A stretch of 50,434 bases of DNA, taken from the NCBI RefSeq assembly GCF_000282355.1, contig NZ_AKJL01000268.1:1-50434 (forward strand), given 5' to 3'. Made by a program: the position numbers and the translations under genes. The notes under the pieces were generated by a model that was not told where the DNA came from, did no database searches, and worked only from the letters and a program-made list of their open reading frames with translations. The stretch comes from Pseudomonas sp. GM49. Lineage in GTDB: Bacteria; Pseudomonadota; Gammaproteobacteria; Pseudomonadales; Pseudomonadaceae. Below, one piece after another: positions 43,763 to 50,434 of this stretch. Within the stretch, counting starts at the first letter, position 1; every line of letters starts with the position of its first letter.

Positions 43763-44227
43763 ATGATTAATATTAGTCGCCGCATTCAGGTTAATGCGCA
43801 ATCAGAAGCAAACGGTGTGAACCTGAACCGAAGCCAGGTGTGGGAAGGTTTGGTGAGTAAAGCGCGCAACGCCGTGCCTTACGTTTCAGCAATCACCGAA
43901 TGCAACATTGTCGAGGACCAGGGAGATCGCTTTATTCGTGAAGTGGTTTTGCACGGCGAACGCTTGCAGGAACTGGTGATTCTTTCGATAGAGCAACAGG
44001 TTGAATTCGTGCGCCTCTCCGGTAATGCTCGAGGGATCATTAAAAACGTGATCGAAGAAGAGAACGGTGAACTGTACCTGCGCTTCTCCTTCGTTTTTTC
44101 CCTGCCAGGTGTGTCTGCCGGTAGCGACAAAGAACTTGAGTTTGCAACCGGCATGCAAAACTCCTATCTGGATGCGGTAAGAAGCACGCTGCAAACCATT
44201 CGTAATAAAGTCAGCCAATCAGCATAG
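43763..44227 (+). CDS. SRPBCC (AtaL-like, DUF1857) protein, second copy
   Basis: The 154-residue product parallels the protein at 29864 across its length: LNRSQVWEGLVSKARNAVPY, DRFIREVVLHG, GELYLRFSFVFSLPG and a C-terminal helix (SYLDAVRSTLQTIRNKV). A strong GGAG lies 6 nt before the ATG. It is followed 53 bp later by an NTF2-like gene, the same order as the other pair. Function is unknown; the fold offers a hydrophobic pocket. Confidence 0.8.
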   Translation: MINISRRIQVNAQSEANGVNLNRSQVWEGLVSKARNAVPYVSAITECNIVEDQGDRFIREVVLHGERLQELVILSIEQQVEFVRLSGNARGIIKNVIEEENGELYLRFSFVFSLPGVSAGSDKELEFATGMQNSYLDAVRSTLQTIRNKVSQSA

Positions 44228-44280
44228 ATTTCGGTGCAATAACCAGAAGCTGAAAACAAAAACAAGAAATGAGGCGTGCC

Positions 44281-44673
44281 ATGAATCATGAATTGACAGG
44301 TATGTTTGAAAGTGTCGATCGGATGTCGGTCGAAGGTTTTTTGAGTTATCTGACCGATGACGTCGTGTTTCGGTTTGGCAATTCCCCAGAAGTAGTGGGG
44401 AAAGAGGGTGTCCGGGTAGCGATTGAGTCATTTTTTACCCAAATAGCCTCACTGGAACATATTCTTCAAGGCGTGTGGAGCGAAGGCGACACGACAATAA
44501 TGCGTTTTGATACGTATTACACCAAGCATGACGGCACGATTATCAATGTTCCTTGTTGTGTCGTCGTTCACTTCAATGCTTCCCGTTTGATTAATGATTA
44601 TCGAATTCACATTGATATTTCACCGCTGTACAGTAACGCATATGCCAGTGAAGTTATCCGCGCGTCCGCATAA
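44281..44673 (+). CDS. NTF2-like (SnoaL-type) protein, second copy
   Basis: From the ATG at 44281 (GAGG spaced 6 nt) the product is 130 residues: MFESVDRMSVEGFLSYLTDD, then GKEGVRVAIESFFTQI and INDYRIHIDISPL. It is a clear paralogue of the gene at 30517. An in-frame ATG at 44269 lacks a ribosome site. Its last codons (VIRASA) lie in DNA that is duplicated just after dmpG at 23128, showing that the gene once stood there too. Confidence 0.78.
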   Translation: MNHELTGMFESVDRMSVEGFLSYLTDDVVFRFGNSPEVVGKEGVRVAIESFFTQIASLEHILQGVWSEGDTTIMRFDTYYTKHDGTIINVPCCVVVHFNASRLINDYRIHIDISPLYSNAYASEVIRASA

Positions 44674-44693
44674 CACTCAAGAACTCCAGCTTT

Positions 44694-44741
44694 ACTGCAC
44701 TTGCCGGTCGAAGCCCACGACGCTTTGCTGGCAAGTGCGGT
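44694..44741. repeat. 12-bp inverted repeat before the intact LysR gene
   Basis: ACTGCACTTGCC (44694-44705) pairs with GGCAAGTGCGGT (44730-44741), followed by GTTTTGG. It is the second copy of the structure at 23169-23216, and it separates the NTF2-like gene from the LysR gene. Confidence 0.6.
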
Positions 44742-44775
44742 GTTTTGGTTTCTGAATATCAGTCAGGGCGTTATG

Positions 44776-45684
44776 ATGAAAGATCTAAATCTGCTCTATA
44801 CCTTTGAGGCGTTGTGGCGAGACCACTCCGCTTCAATCGCGGCGCAGAATCTGGGTGTTACGCAGGCAGCCGTCAGCGGGTCGCTCAAGCGGTTACGAAA
44901 CGACTATGGTGACAGGTTGTTTACGCTGGTAGGTCGCCGAATGGAACCGACACCGTTTTGTGTCCATATCGCGCCGCGACTGCTGGCCTCCCTTGCGATG
45001 GTCAGGGAGGCCGGGTGCCAAATGCCGGCGTTTGATCCGAAAACTTGCGAAAAATCATTTATCTTCAGAATGCGCGACATCGGTGAAGTCGTTTGCTTGC
45101 CCCCCATCTTGAGTGAATTGTCCAGGGTTGCACCTCAAGCGCGGATACACACCGTCGGGGGGGGGATGGATGAGACGCTCAATGGCCTGTCCACTGGCCG
45201 GATCGACTTGGCACTCGGCTTTATGCCGACCCTTCAGACTGACATACACCGTACACCGGTTTTTTCTCAGCATTATGTCTGCGCCATGCGCAAAGACCAC
45301 CCCTTGGCACATTGCGGCTTAAGCCTTGAAGCCTTTGCCACCAGTGAGCATTTGTTGGTGGAGTCCGGTGGTAGTGGTCACCAGGCACTGGAGCGTGCGC
45401 TGATCGATGCGGGTGGCAGAGACTGCATTAAAATGCGCACCCCTCAGTTCTTGTCTGGTCCGCACTTGCTGCTGGATACCGACATGATATGGACGTTGCC
45501 CATTGCCCTGGGTAAAACACTGGCGCGCTTTTATCCTCTCGCCATACATCCTCTGCCCCTGCAAATACCCTCGTTCGAGATTGATCTGTACTGGCATGAT
45601 CGATTTCACCGAGACCCTCAGAACAAGTGGTTGAGAGAAATGGTAGGCCAGGTGCTGCGCAGCCAACAATCAGCCTGGCAATAG
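44776..45684 (+). CDS. LysR-type transcriptional regulator, intact copy
   Basis: The 302-residue protein starts MKDLNLLYTFEALWRD, with an HTH at about 20-45 (NLGVTQAAVSGSLKRLR). Its effector domain carries MRDIGEVVCLP and STGRIDLALGFMP. The NodD/NahR-like ending DLYWHDRFHRDP suggests an aromatic-type inducer. An ATG three bases upstream (44773) is also possible. It is the intact parent type of the truncated gene at 23251 and the decayed one at 26890. Given those neighbours it is a candidate regulator of the dmp-type operon. Confidence 0.88.
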   Translation: MKDLNLLYTFEALWRDHSASIAAQNLGVTQAAVSGSLKRLRNDYGDRLFTLVGRRMEPTPFCVHIAPRLLASLAMVREAGCQMPAFDPKTCEKSFIFRMRDIGEVVCLPPILSELSRVAPQARIHTVGGGMDETLNGLSTGRIDLALGFMPTLQTDIHRTPVFSQHYVCAMRKDHPLAHCGLSLEAFATSEHLLVESGGSGHQALERALIDAGGRDCIKMRTPQFLSGPHLLLDTDMIWTLPIALGKTLARFYPLAIHPLPLQIPSFEIDLYWHDRFHRDPQNKWLREMVGQVLRSQQSAWQ

Positions 45685-45766
45685 TCGCTTTCAAAGGAAA
45701 CCACGGCCATCTAGGCGTTACATTCCCCGAGCTCAAAACATGAATTCGCGGAGGGCTGCACCTTCA

Positions 45767-46705
45767 TCAGGCGACTCTCTCAATGGTGATGCTTCGTTCC
45801 TGGATGCTTTGGGGTAAATGGAGACTCAGGTAGTCGATCAAGCTGCGAACTGATGGCAACATCCCTTTCGGCTTAGGGTAGAGCAGATGGATGATATGCG
45901 TTGCACCGGTCCAAGAGGGGATAACGACTTCCAGAGCCTTCGCGCGCACCGAGGCGGCGGCTATGGGCTCTGGCAACAAGGCGACGCCCAACCCATTAAC
46001 AGCGGCTTCCAACTGCATACGTAGATCATCGCAGATAAGACGCGGCTGATGGCTGACCAGCAGCTCCTCACCTGATGAACTGCGCAGGAACCAGCGACCG
46101 ACGCCATCATGGATGTCACCAGGACGCGAAAGGGTCTCGATTTCTGACAAGGCCTCGACCGTGGCAGGCCGCCCAACACGATCGAGAAAGCGGGGGCTTG
46201 CAACCAGGATCTGCTTGGCGGCCCCTAATTCCTTTGCGACCAACCCGGCCGTTTCTTCAATCCGGGGGCGCGATCGCAAGGTCACGTCGAAGCGCTCTTC
46301 AAAGAGGTCGACCTCTCGATCTACCGCATTCAACTCAAGCCGTACCTTTGGATATTTTTCCATGTAGCCAGGTAGCAGGGGGGCCAAATAACTTTGCGCC
46401 ATAACCTGAGGGCAGCTCAGCCGTACCAACCCGACGGGTTCACGTCGAAGATGCTCCACACTTTCATAGGCGGTGTGAGCCCCCTCAACAACGGGTTGGC
46501 TGAGCGTAAAGAAATGATGGCCAGCTTCGGTCAGCGAAACCTGGCGCGTCGTGCGATGTAGCAGTCTGGCTCCCACTCGCAATTCCAGATGCGCGACACG
46601 ACGACTGAGCAACGTTTTTTCAATTCCCGTTGCCCGTGCCGCAGCCGAGAACCCTCCATGTTTGACCACCAGTACGAAGTAATAAAGGTCATTAAGGTCT
46701 TTCAT
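45767..46705 (-). CDS. LysR-type transcriptional regulator (CrgA-like)
   Basis: The 312-residue protein has an N-terminal HTH (GGFSAAARATGIEKTLLSRR) and the RLLHRTTRQVSLTEAG wing typical of the CrgA-like LysR clade. The effector domain includes YMEKYPKVRLELNAVDREVD. It is divergent from the LysR gene at 46885 with a 179-bp shared promoter region. The target is unknown. It is a different LysR subfamily from the NodD/NahR-like ones in the window. Confidence 0.85.
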   Translation of the reverse strand: MKDLNDLYYFVLVVKHGGFSAAARATGIEKTLLSRRVAHLELRVGARLLHRTTRQVSLTEAGHHFFTLSQPVVEGAHTAYESVEHLRREPVGLVRLSCPQVMAQSYLAPLLPGYMEKYPKVRLELNAVDREVDLFEERFDVTLRSRPRIEETAGLVAKELGAAKQILVASPRFLDRVGRPATVEALSEIETLSRPGDIHDGVGRWFLRSSSGEELLVSHQPRLICDDLRMQLEAAVNGLGVALLPEPIAAASVRAKALEVVIPSWTGATHIIHLLYPKPKGMLPSVRSLIDYLSLHLPQSIQERSITIERVA

Positions 46706-46884
46706 GCAGTTGACGCTCTCCTACGGGGGCACTGTTGAAACCGTCAACGGCACCGGCGCTGTACTGATTGAGTTCGAGGCGTGTGGAATGGCTTCGAAGG
46801 CTGATATAGCTATCATTCATCAAACTTTATTCGGGATAAACTGGCTATAATTGAATTAACTGATCCACATATGGAGCAATCAAC

Positions 46885-47760
46885 ATGGAACTTCTGAACG
46901 ACATGGCGTTGTTCGTCGAGGTCGTCAAAGCCCATAGCTTTCGCAGGGCTGCAGAAGCGATGGAGATGCCCAATTCGACCTTGTCGCGACGCATCAGCGG
47001 ACTTGAAAAGGCCATTGGCTTGAGGCTGTTAAATCGCACCACGCGCAAGATCGAATTGACCGAGGCGGGGCAGTTGTACTTTGACCGATGCAAGCGGATC
47101 GTTGACGAGGCGCGGTTGGCGCACGAGCAACTGGGTGAAATGCTTGCGCATCCAAGCGGCCTTTTGCGTGCGTCATTGCCTGTGGATTTCGCCAACATTT
47201 ACCTGGCACCACTCATTGCCGAGTTCGCTCGACGGTATCCAGGCATCAGCTTTGAATTCGACCTCACTCCGCGCCAGGTCGACCTGGTCAGCGAACCCGT
47301 CGATGTGGTTATCCGCATGGGCGAGCCGGCAGATTCGAATCTGATTGCACGCAGGCTGGCGACCCTCTCTCGTCGTTTATATGCCTCGCCTCGCTATCTG
47401 GAACTCAATGGAGAGCCCAACCATCCGGCTGAGCTGGTAAACCACGAATGCCTGCGACTGCGAAAGGCTGGCAAGTGGCAACTCTCCCATGCAGGCGAAG
47501 TGGTTGAAATCGAGGTGGGTGGACGGTTTCAACTCAATAGTGTCGGGATGCTTCGGCGATTGGCGACGCTGGATCTGGGGATCGCTGTTCTGCCGGAAGG
47601 CATTGCGGCGGATGATCTGCGCAACGGCTTGCTGCAACCGGTACTGCCCCAATGGCACGCCAATCCGATCCCGGTGTATGCCCTCACTGAAACCCGTCTT
47701 TTGCCCGCAAAAACTCAACGCTTCATTGAGTTTCTGCGTGAGCGACTTGAGCAGGTTTGA
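46885..47760 (+). CDS. LysR-type transcriptional regulator (CrgA-like)
   Basis: The 291-residue protein opens MELLNDMALFVEVVKAHSFR with HTH residues AAEAMEMPNSTLSRRISGLE and LLNRTTRKIELTEAG, of the same clade as the divergent neighbour. GGAG lies upstream of the ATG. Its 3' end overlaps the convergent MFS gene by 38 bp. Target unknown; regulation of the adjacent transporter is possible. Confidence 0.87.
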   Translation: MELLNDMALFVEVVKAHSFRRAAEAMEMPNSTLSRRISGLEKAIGLRLLNRTTRKIELTEAGQLYFDRCKRIVDEARLAHEQLGEMLAHPSGLLRASLPVDFANIYLAPLIAEFARRYPGISFEFDLTPRQVDLVSEPVDVVIRMGEPADSNLIARRLATLSRRLYASPRYLELNGEPNHPAELVNHECLRLRKAGKWQLSHAGEVVEIEVGGRFQLNSVGMLRRLATLDLGIAVLPEGIAADDLRNGLLQPVLPQWHANPIPVYALTETRLLPAKTQRFIEFLRERLEQV

Positions 47761-49084
47761 CTGTCCGGGTCCGGCGATTGCTGAGCCAATAAAGGCCACC
47801 TATTGCTATCGCGCCGATCAGTACGGGAAGCGCCAGCCAATGGAAGAACACCTGTGATGTGCCTGCGGTGGAAATAAACCAGGCGCCTAGCATCGAGCCG
47901 ACAATTGAACCGCAACGGCCGACGGCCATTGCCCAGCTCACCCCGGTCACGCGGGCGGCGGTGGGGTACAGGGTGGCGGATACCAGGTTGAGTCCGTTTT
48001 GAGCACCGGCCACACCGAAACCGATGAAAAATACGGCGGTGGCCAATGAGTAGGGGTCACCCATCAGATAACCCGTCACAGCAATGACCACTGCCGCTCC
48101 CGAGTACGAGAGGGCCAACACAGGGTAGGGGCCAACGCGATCCATCAGCAGGGCCATGAGAACGGCGCCGACGGTACCGCCCAGCGGCACCATGGCACCA
48201 ATACGTGAAGCGTAAGCGATGTCGTAGCCGGCCTCTTTGAGTAGGGTAGGCAGCCAACTGGTCAGCAGGTAGAACACAAAGAGCGAGCAGAAGAAGGTCA
48301 CCCACAGCAGCAGTGTTCGGACCAGTCGGCCGTCGATGAACAGATGCGAGATCGGCGACCTTACTTGGGCCGGACGTTCATCATCGAGGATCATTACACC
48401 GTTCCAGCTTTTTCTGGTGATGCGTTCGACCACTCGGCGCAAGACGTCGGCGTGCTTGGCCGAGGACGCCATGAACCGAACCGACTCGGGCATTAGCCAA
48501 GCCAACACTGGCAGTAACGCTAGCGGCATGACGCCACCCAGTACCAGAACGGAACGCCAGCCGAATGCTGGAATCATCTGTGCGGCGAGCATGCCGCCCA
48601 AGGCAAGGCCAGCCGTGAAGCCACTCCAGCTCAAGGTCACCATGATCATGCGTCGGCGTGCAGGGGAATATTCAGCGCTCAAGGCAATGCACGCCGGCAT
48701 CGCTCCACCCAGGCCGATGCCAGTGATGAAACGCATAACCGTAAGTGACTCGATCGAATGGGTAAAGGCGCTGGCCAGGGTGGCGAGACCAAACACCAGC
48801 ACTGAAATCAGTAAAACGCGTTTACGCCCAAAGGCATCGGCGACCGGTCCCAGTATCAGGCTGCCTATCATCAGGCCGAACAGTCCAGTCCCGAAAACAG
48901 GTGACAACTGGGCAGGCAACAATCCCCATTCTTCGCGCAGTGACGGAGCGATATAACCAATGGCTGCCGTATCGAAACCATCCACCAGGACGATGAGGAA
49001 GCACAAGGCAAGGATGACGATCTGGTACGGCGAGATCTTCGCGTTATCGATGATCTCGCCAATTCGGGCGTTGTCAGGATTCAT
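47723..49084 (-). CDS. MFS aromatic acid:H+ symporter-type transporter
   Basis: The 453-residue protein shows the AAHS signature DGFDTAAIGYIAPSL in TM1 and GPVADAFGRKRVLLIS in the TM2-3 loop, with about 12 hydrophobic segments. AAHS members such as PcaK and BenK import benzoate- or hydroxybenzoate-like acids. A basic tail ends the protein. It is divergent from the LysR gene at 49188 with a 103-bp gap, the usual layout for a regulator and its transporter target. Confidence 0.88.
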   Translation of the reverse strand: MNPDNARIGEIIDNAKISPYQIVILALCFLIVLVDGFDTAAIGYIAPSLREEWGLLPAQLSPVFGTGLFGLMIGSLILGPVADAFGRKRVLLISVLVFGLATLASAFTHSIESLTVMRFITGIGLGGAMPACIALSAEYSPARRRMIMVTLSWSGFTAGLALGGMLAAQMIPAFGWRSVLVLGGVMPLALLPVLAWLMPESVRFMASSAKHADVLRRVVERITRKSWNGVMILDDERPAQVRSPISHLFIDGRLVRTLLLWVTFFCSLFVFYLLTSWLPTLLKEAGYDIAYASRIGAMVPLGGTVGAVLMALLMDRVGPYPVLALSYSGAAVVIAVTGYLMGDPYSLATAVFFIGFGVAGAQNGLNLVSATLYPTAARVTGVSWAMAVGRCGSIVGSMLGAWFISTAGTSQVFFHWLALPVLIGAIAIGGLYWLSNRRTRTVKPAQVAHAETQ

Positions 49085-49187
49085 GCGGCTACCTTTTATT
49101 TTTTTTATCTGGACGAGATCGTCGCCAAGCGCATTAAATAAAGGAAGCCAATTCTAATTATTCAAGCTATCTGGTTTTGTTATAACT
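49085..49187. promoter_or_regulatory. Divergent promoter region, MFS / LysR
   Basis: This short AT-rich gap must hold both promoters and probably the LysR-binding site. TATAAC lies immediately before the LysR ATG at 49188. No Shine-Dalgarno sequence is visible for the LysR gene, so its translation start may be weak or leaderless. Confidence 0.5.
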
Positions 49188-50084
49188 ATGCGCACCGACC
49201 TCAACTTGCTCCGCGTCCTGCTGGCCGTTTATGAAACCGGCAATGTCACCGCGGCGGCGAAGCGGCTAGGCATGAGCCAGCCCGCAACCAGTGCTGCACT
49301 GGCCCGCTTGCGACACTCCCTGGGGGATCCACTGTTCATTCGCTCGGGCAACCTGATGGAGGCGACGCCACGGGCGCAAGGCATCATTGAGCGCACCCGC
49401 GAAGTGATCGAGATCATCGACCGGGACATCCTCAGCGGCCCGACCTTCGACCCTGCCACGAGCGAGCAGGAGTTCGTCTTTTGCCTGAGCGAAGTGGGTG
49501 AAGTGGTCTTTCTACCTGCGCTATTCCAAAGCCTGCGCAGCGCGGCACCGAATACGCGCATACGAACCGTCAGTCTGGCACCTGATGAGCTTGTGGAGAA
49601 CCTGCATGAAGGTCGGGTCGATGCGGTGCTTGGCTATTTTCCCGACCTCACTACCCCCAACATCTATCAGCAACGTTTGTTCTCTCATGATCTGGTCTGC
49701 CTGATCCGCCTCGATCATCCGCTGGCAGGGGAACAACTGTCCCTGGAGGATTTCACCACGCTGGAACATCTGCAGGTACGTGACGGCAGTCGTCGCCAGG
49801 AAATGTTCGAAGCCCACCTGACCAAAGCAGGTATCCACCGGAACATCGTTCTGCAGACGTCTCACTACATGAGTGTGCCATCGATCATTGAACGCTCTGA
49901 TCTGATCGTGGTGTTGCCACGAACCGTCGCCAACATGTACACGCATAATCTGAATGTGCGAATGGTTGAGCCGCCCTTGGACATTCCACGCTACGACCTC
50001 AAGCAGTACTGGCATGCGCGTTTTCACGAAGCCCCCAGAAGCGTCTGGCTGCGACGCTTGATTATGTCGGTATTCAATGGGTGA
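49188..50084 (+). CDS. LysR-type transcriptional regulator (NodD/NahR-like)
   Basis: The 298-residue protein starts MRTDLNLLRVLLAVYETGNV with an HTH (KRLGMSQPATSAALARLR). The effector domain has LHEGRVDAVLGYFPDL and ends YDLKQYWHARFHEAPRS. It is a paralogue of the regulator at 28598 along its whole length. It is divergent from the aromatic-acid transporter and probably controls it, and perhaps the hydrolase gene downstream. Confidence 0.88.
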   Translation: MRTDLNLLRVLLAVYETGNVTAAAKRLGMSQPATSAALARLRHSLGDPLFIRSGNLMEATPRAQGIIERTREVIEIIDRDILSGPTFDPATSEQEFVFCLSEVGEVVFLPALFQSLRSAAPNTRIRTVSLAPDELVENLHEGRVDAVLGYFPDLTTPNIYQQRLFSHDLVCLIRLDHPLAGEQLSLEDFTTLEHLQVRDGSRRQEMFEAHLTKAGIHRNIVLQTSHYMSVPSIIERSDLIVVLPRTVANMYTHNLNVRMVEPPLDIPRYDLKQYWHARFHEAPRSVWLRRLIMSVFNG

Positions 50085-50087
50085 CGT

Positions 50088-50117
50088 ACCTCGTCAATCT
50101 GGAGCCATTGACGAGGT
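50088..50117. terminator. Perfect 11-bp hairpin after the LysR gene
   Basis: ACCTCGTCAAT and ATTGACGAGGT flank an 8-nt loop, starting 4 bp after the LysR stop. No T-run follows, so it is a hairpin terminator candidate of uncertain strength. Confidence 0.5.
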
Positions 50118-50259
50118 AGAAGGGGCGCCAGTCATGGCCCTTACATACCTGCGTCGAGATTGGTGCGTAAGCGCAACAGTCCTTGGTGATTACTTGCCTA
50201 GTCAGTACCTGACACCTCATTTATGGTCTGGTTAATTGATCAATCAGGTGGGCTTTGGG

Positions 50260-50434
50260 ATGCTGCAAAAGGAACAATTCAAAACACTGGGCGGCTTTGG
50301 CTCCGTGCATGGCGTACCAAAGCTGCCAACGGGTTTTGCTGACGTCTTTGATAGCTACGAGATCGCTGCCAACGGTGTGAAACTGCACGCCGTCATTGGC
50401 GGGCAGGGCAAGCCATTGTTACTGCTTGGGGGGT
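50260..50434 (+). CDS. Alpha/beta hydrolase, N-terminal part (cut by window end)
   Basis: The visible 58 codons read MLQKEQFKTLGGFG at the start and then FDSYEIAANGVKLHAVIGGQ and GKPLLLLGG. This is the first-strand pattern of alpha/beta hydrolases (epoxide hydrolase or haloacetate dehalogenase-like), in which HG or GG follows the LLLL strand. The catalytic residues lie outside the window. Confidence 0.7.
   Translation, partial: MLQKEQFKTLGGFGSVHGVPKLPTGFADVFDSYEIAANGVKLHAVIGGQGKPLLLLGG

Noticed and set aside
1..50434. CRISPR arrays, tRNA or rRNA genes, prophage structural genes
   Set aside because: No regularly spaced repeats, no cloverleaf-like or rRNA sequence and no phage structural motifs were seen.

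Overview
The window looks like an accessory region of a Pseudomonas chromosome or large plasmid. Support for this comes from GC-rich codon use, a Tn4651-type TnpS/TnpT module, an IS66 remnant, dmp/xyl-type meta-cleavage genes and Pseudomonas-like aromatic-acid transporters. I see no rRNA, tRNA, CRISPR array or core housekeeping operon. Genus assignment is inference from gene content, not from a marker gene.

Left edge (1-2.8 kb): a 3'-truncated tyrosine recombinase (TnpS-like) faces away from a KfrA-like coiled-coil protein (TnpT-like). A 27-bp inverted repeat lies across the tnpS start and could be the recombination core. Debris of a decayed IS66-family element follows, together with several unexplained palindromes. 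Next (2.8-8.6 kb) is a 1412-residue STAND/NACHT-like NTPase with a C-terminal PD-(D/E)XK nuclease motif, a probable anti-phage protein. Divergent to it is a lipoprotein gene of unknown role. A 5'-truncated PLP amino-acid racemase (8.9-9.9 kb) marks the next junction.

Catabolic core (10.1-23.1 kb): one long forward cluster encodes a 3-hydroxyisobutyrate-dehydrogenase-like protein, a NIPSNAP protein, two separate two-domain extradiol-type VOC enzymes, a YciI protein, a fumarylacetoacetase-fold hydrolase, an outer-membrane MetA-type protein, an MFS permease and a class II aldolase-fold protein. It ends with a complete lower meta pathway (dmpC-E-H-I-F-G) that takes 2-hydroxymuconic-type semialdehydes to pyruvate and acetyl-CoA. 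No ring hydroxylase and no 2-hydroxymuconic semialdehyde hydrolase (dmpD) is present, so the substrate is unknown and the upper pathway must lie elsewhere. A TPP-dependent acetolactate-synthase-like enzyme and a GabD-like aldehyde dehydrogenase follow (23.6-26.8 kb).

Rearranged middle and right (26.8-45.7 kb): many pieces are duplicated. There is an intact, a truncated and a decayed copy of one LysR gene. There is a second, truncated copy of the 3-hydroxyisobutyrate-dehydrogenase-like gene with its leader hairpin, and a ghost of dmpG. An SRPBCC/AtaL-like gene plus an NTF2-like gene occur twice. The arrangement suggests an ancestral dmpG-SRPBCC-NTF2-LysR unit that was copied and eroded. Between the copies lie an SDR enzyme whose catalytic Tyr is replaced by His, and an envelope cluster of DUF1302, DUF1329, YCF48-like and MMPL/RND genes. 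These are followed by a universal-stress/hemerythrin fusion, a canonical SDR and a chemoreceptor with a large helical sensor domain. The envelope cluster probably moves a hydrophobic compound or its product across the outer envelope.

Right edge (45.7-50.4 kb): three further LysR regulators, an aromatic-acid:H+ symporter-type MFS transporter and the start of an alpha/beta hydrolase. The window therefore carries several intact LysR genes plus two LysR remnants, consistent with a patchwork of imported catabolic modules.
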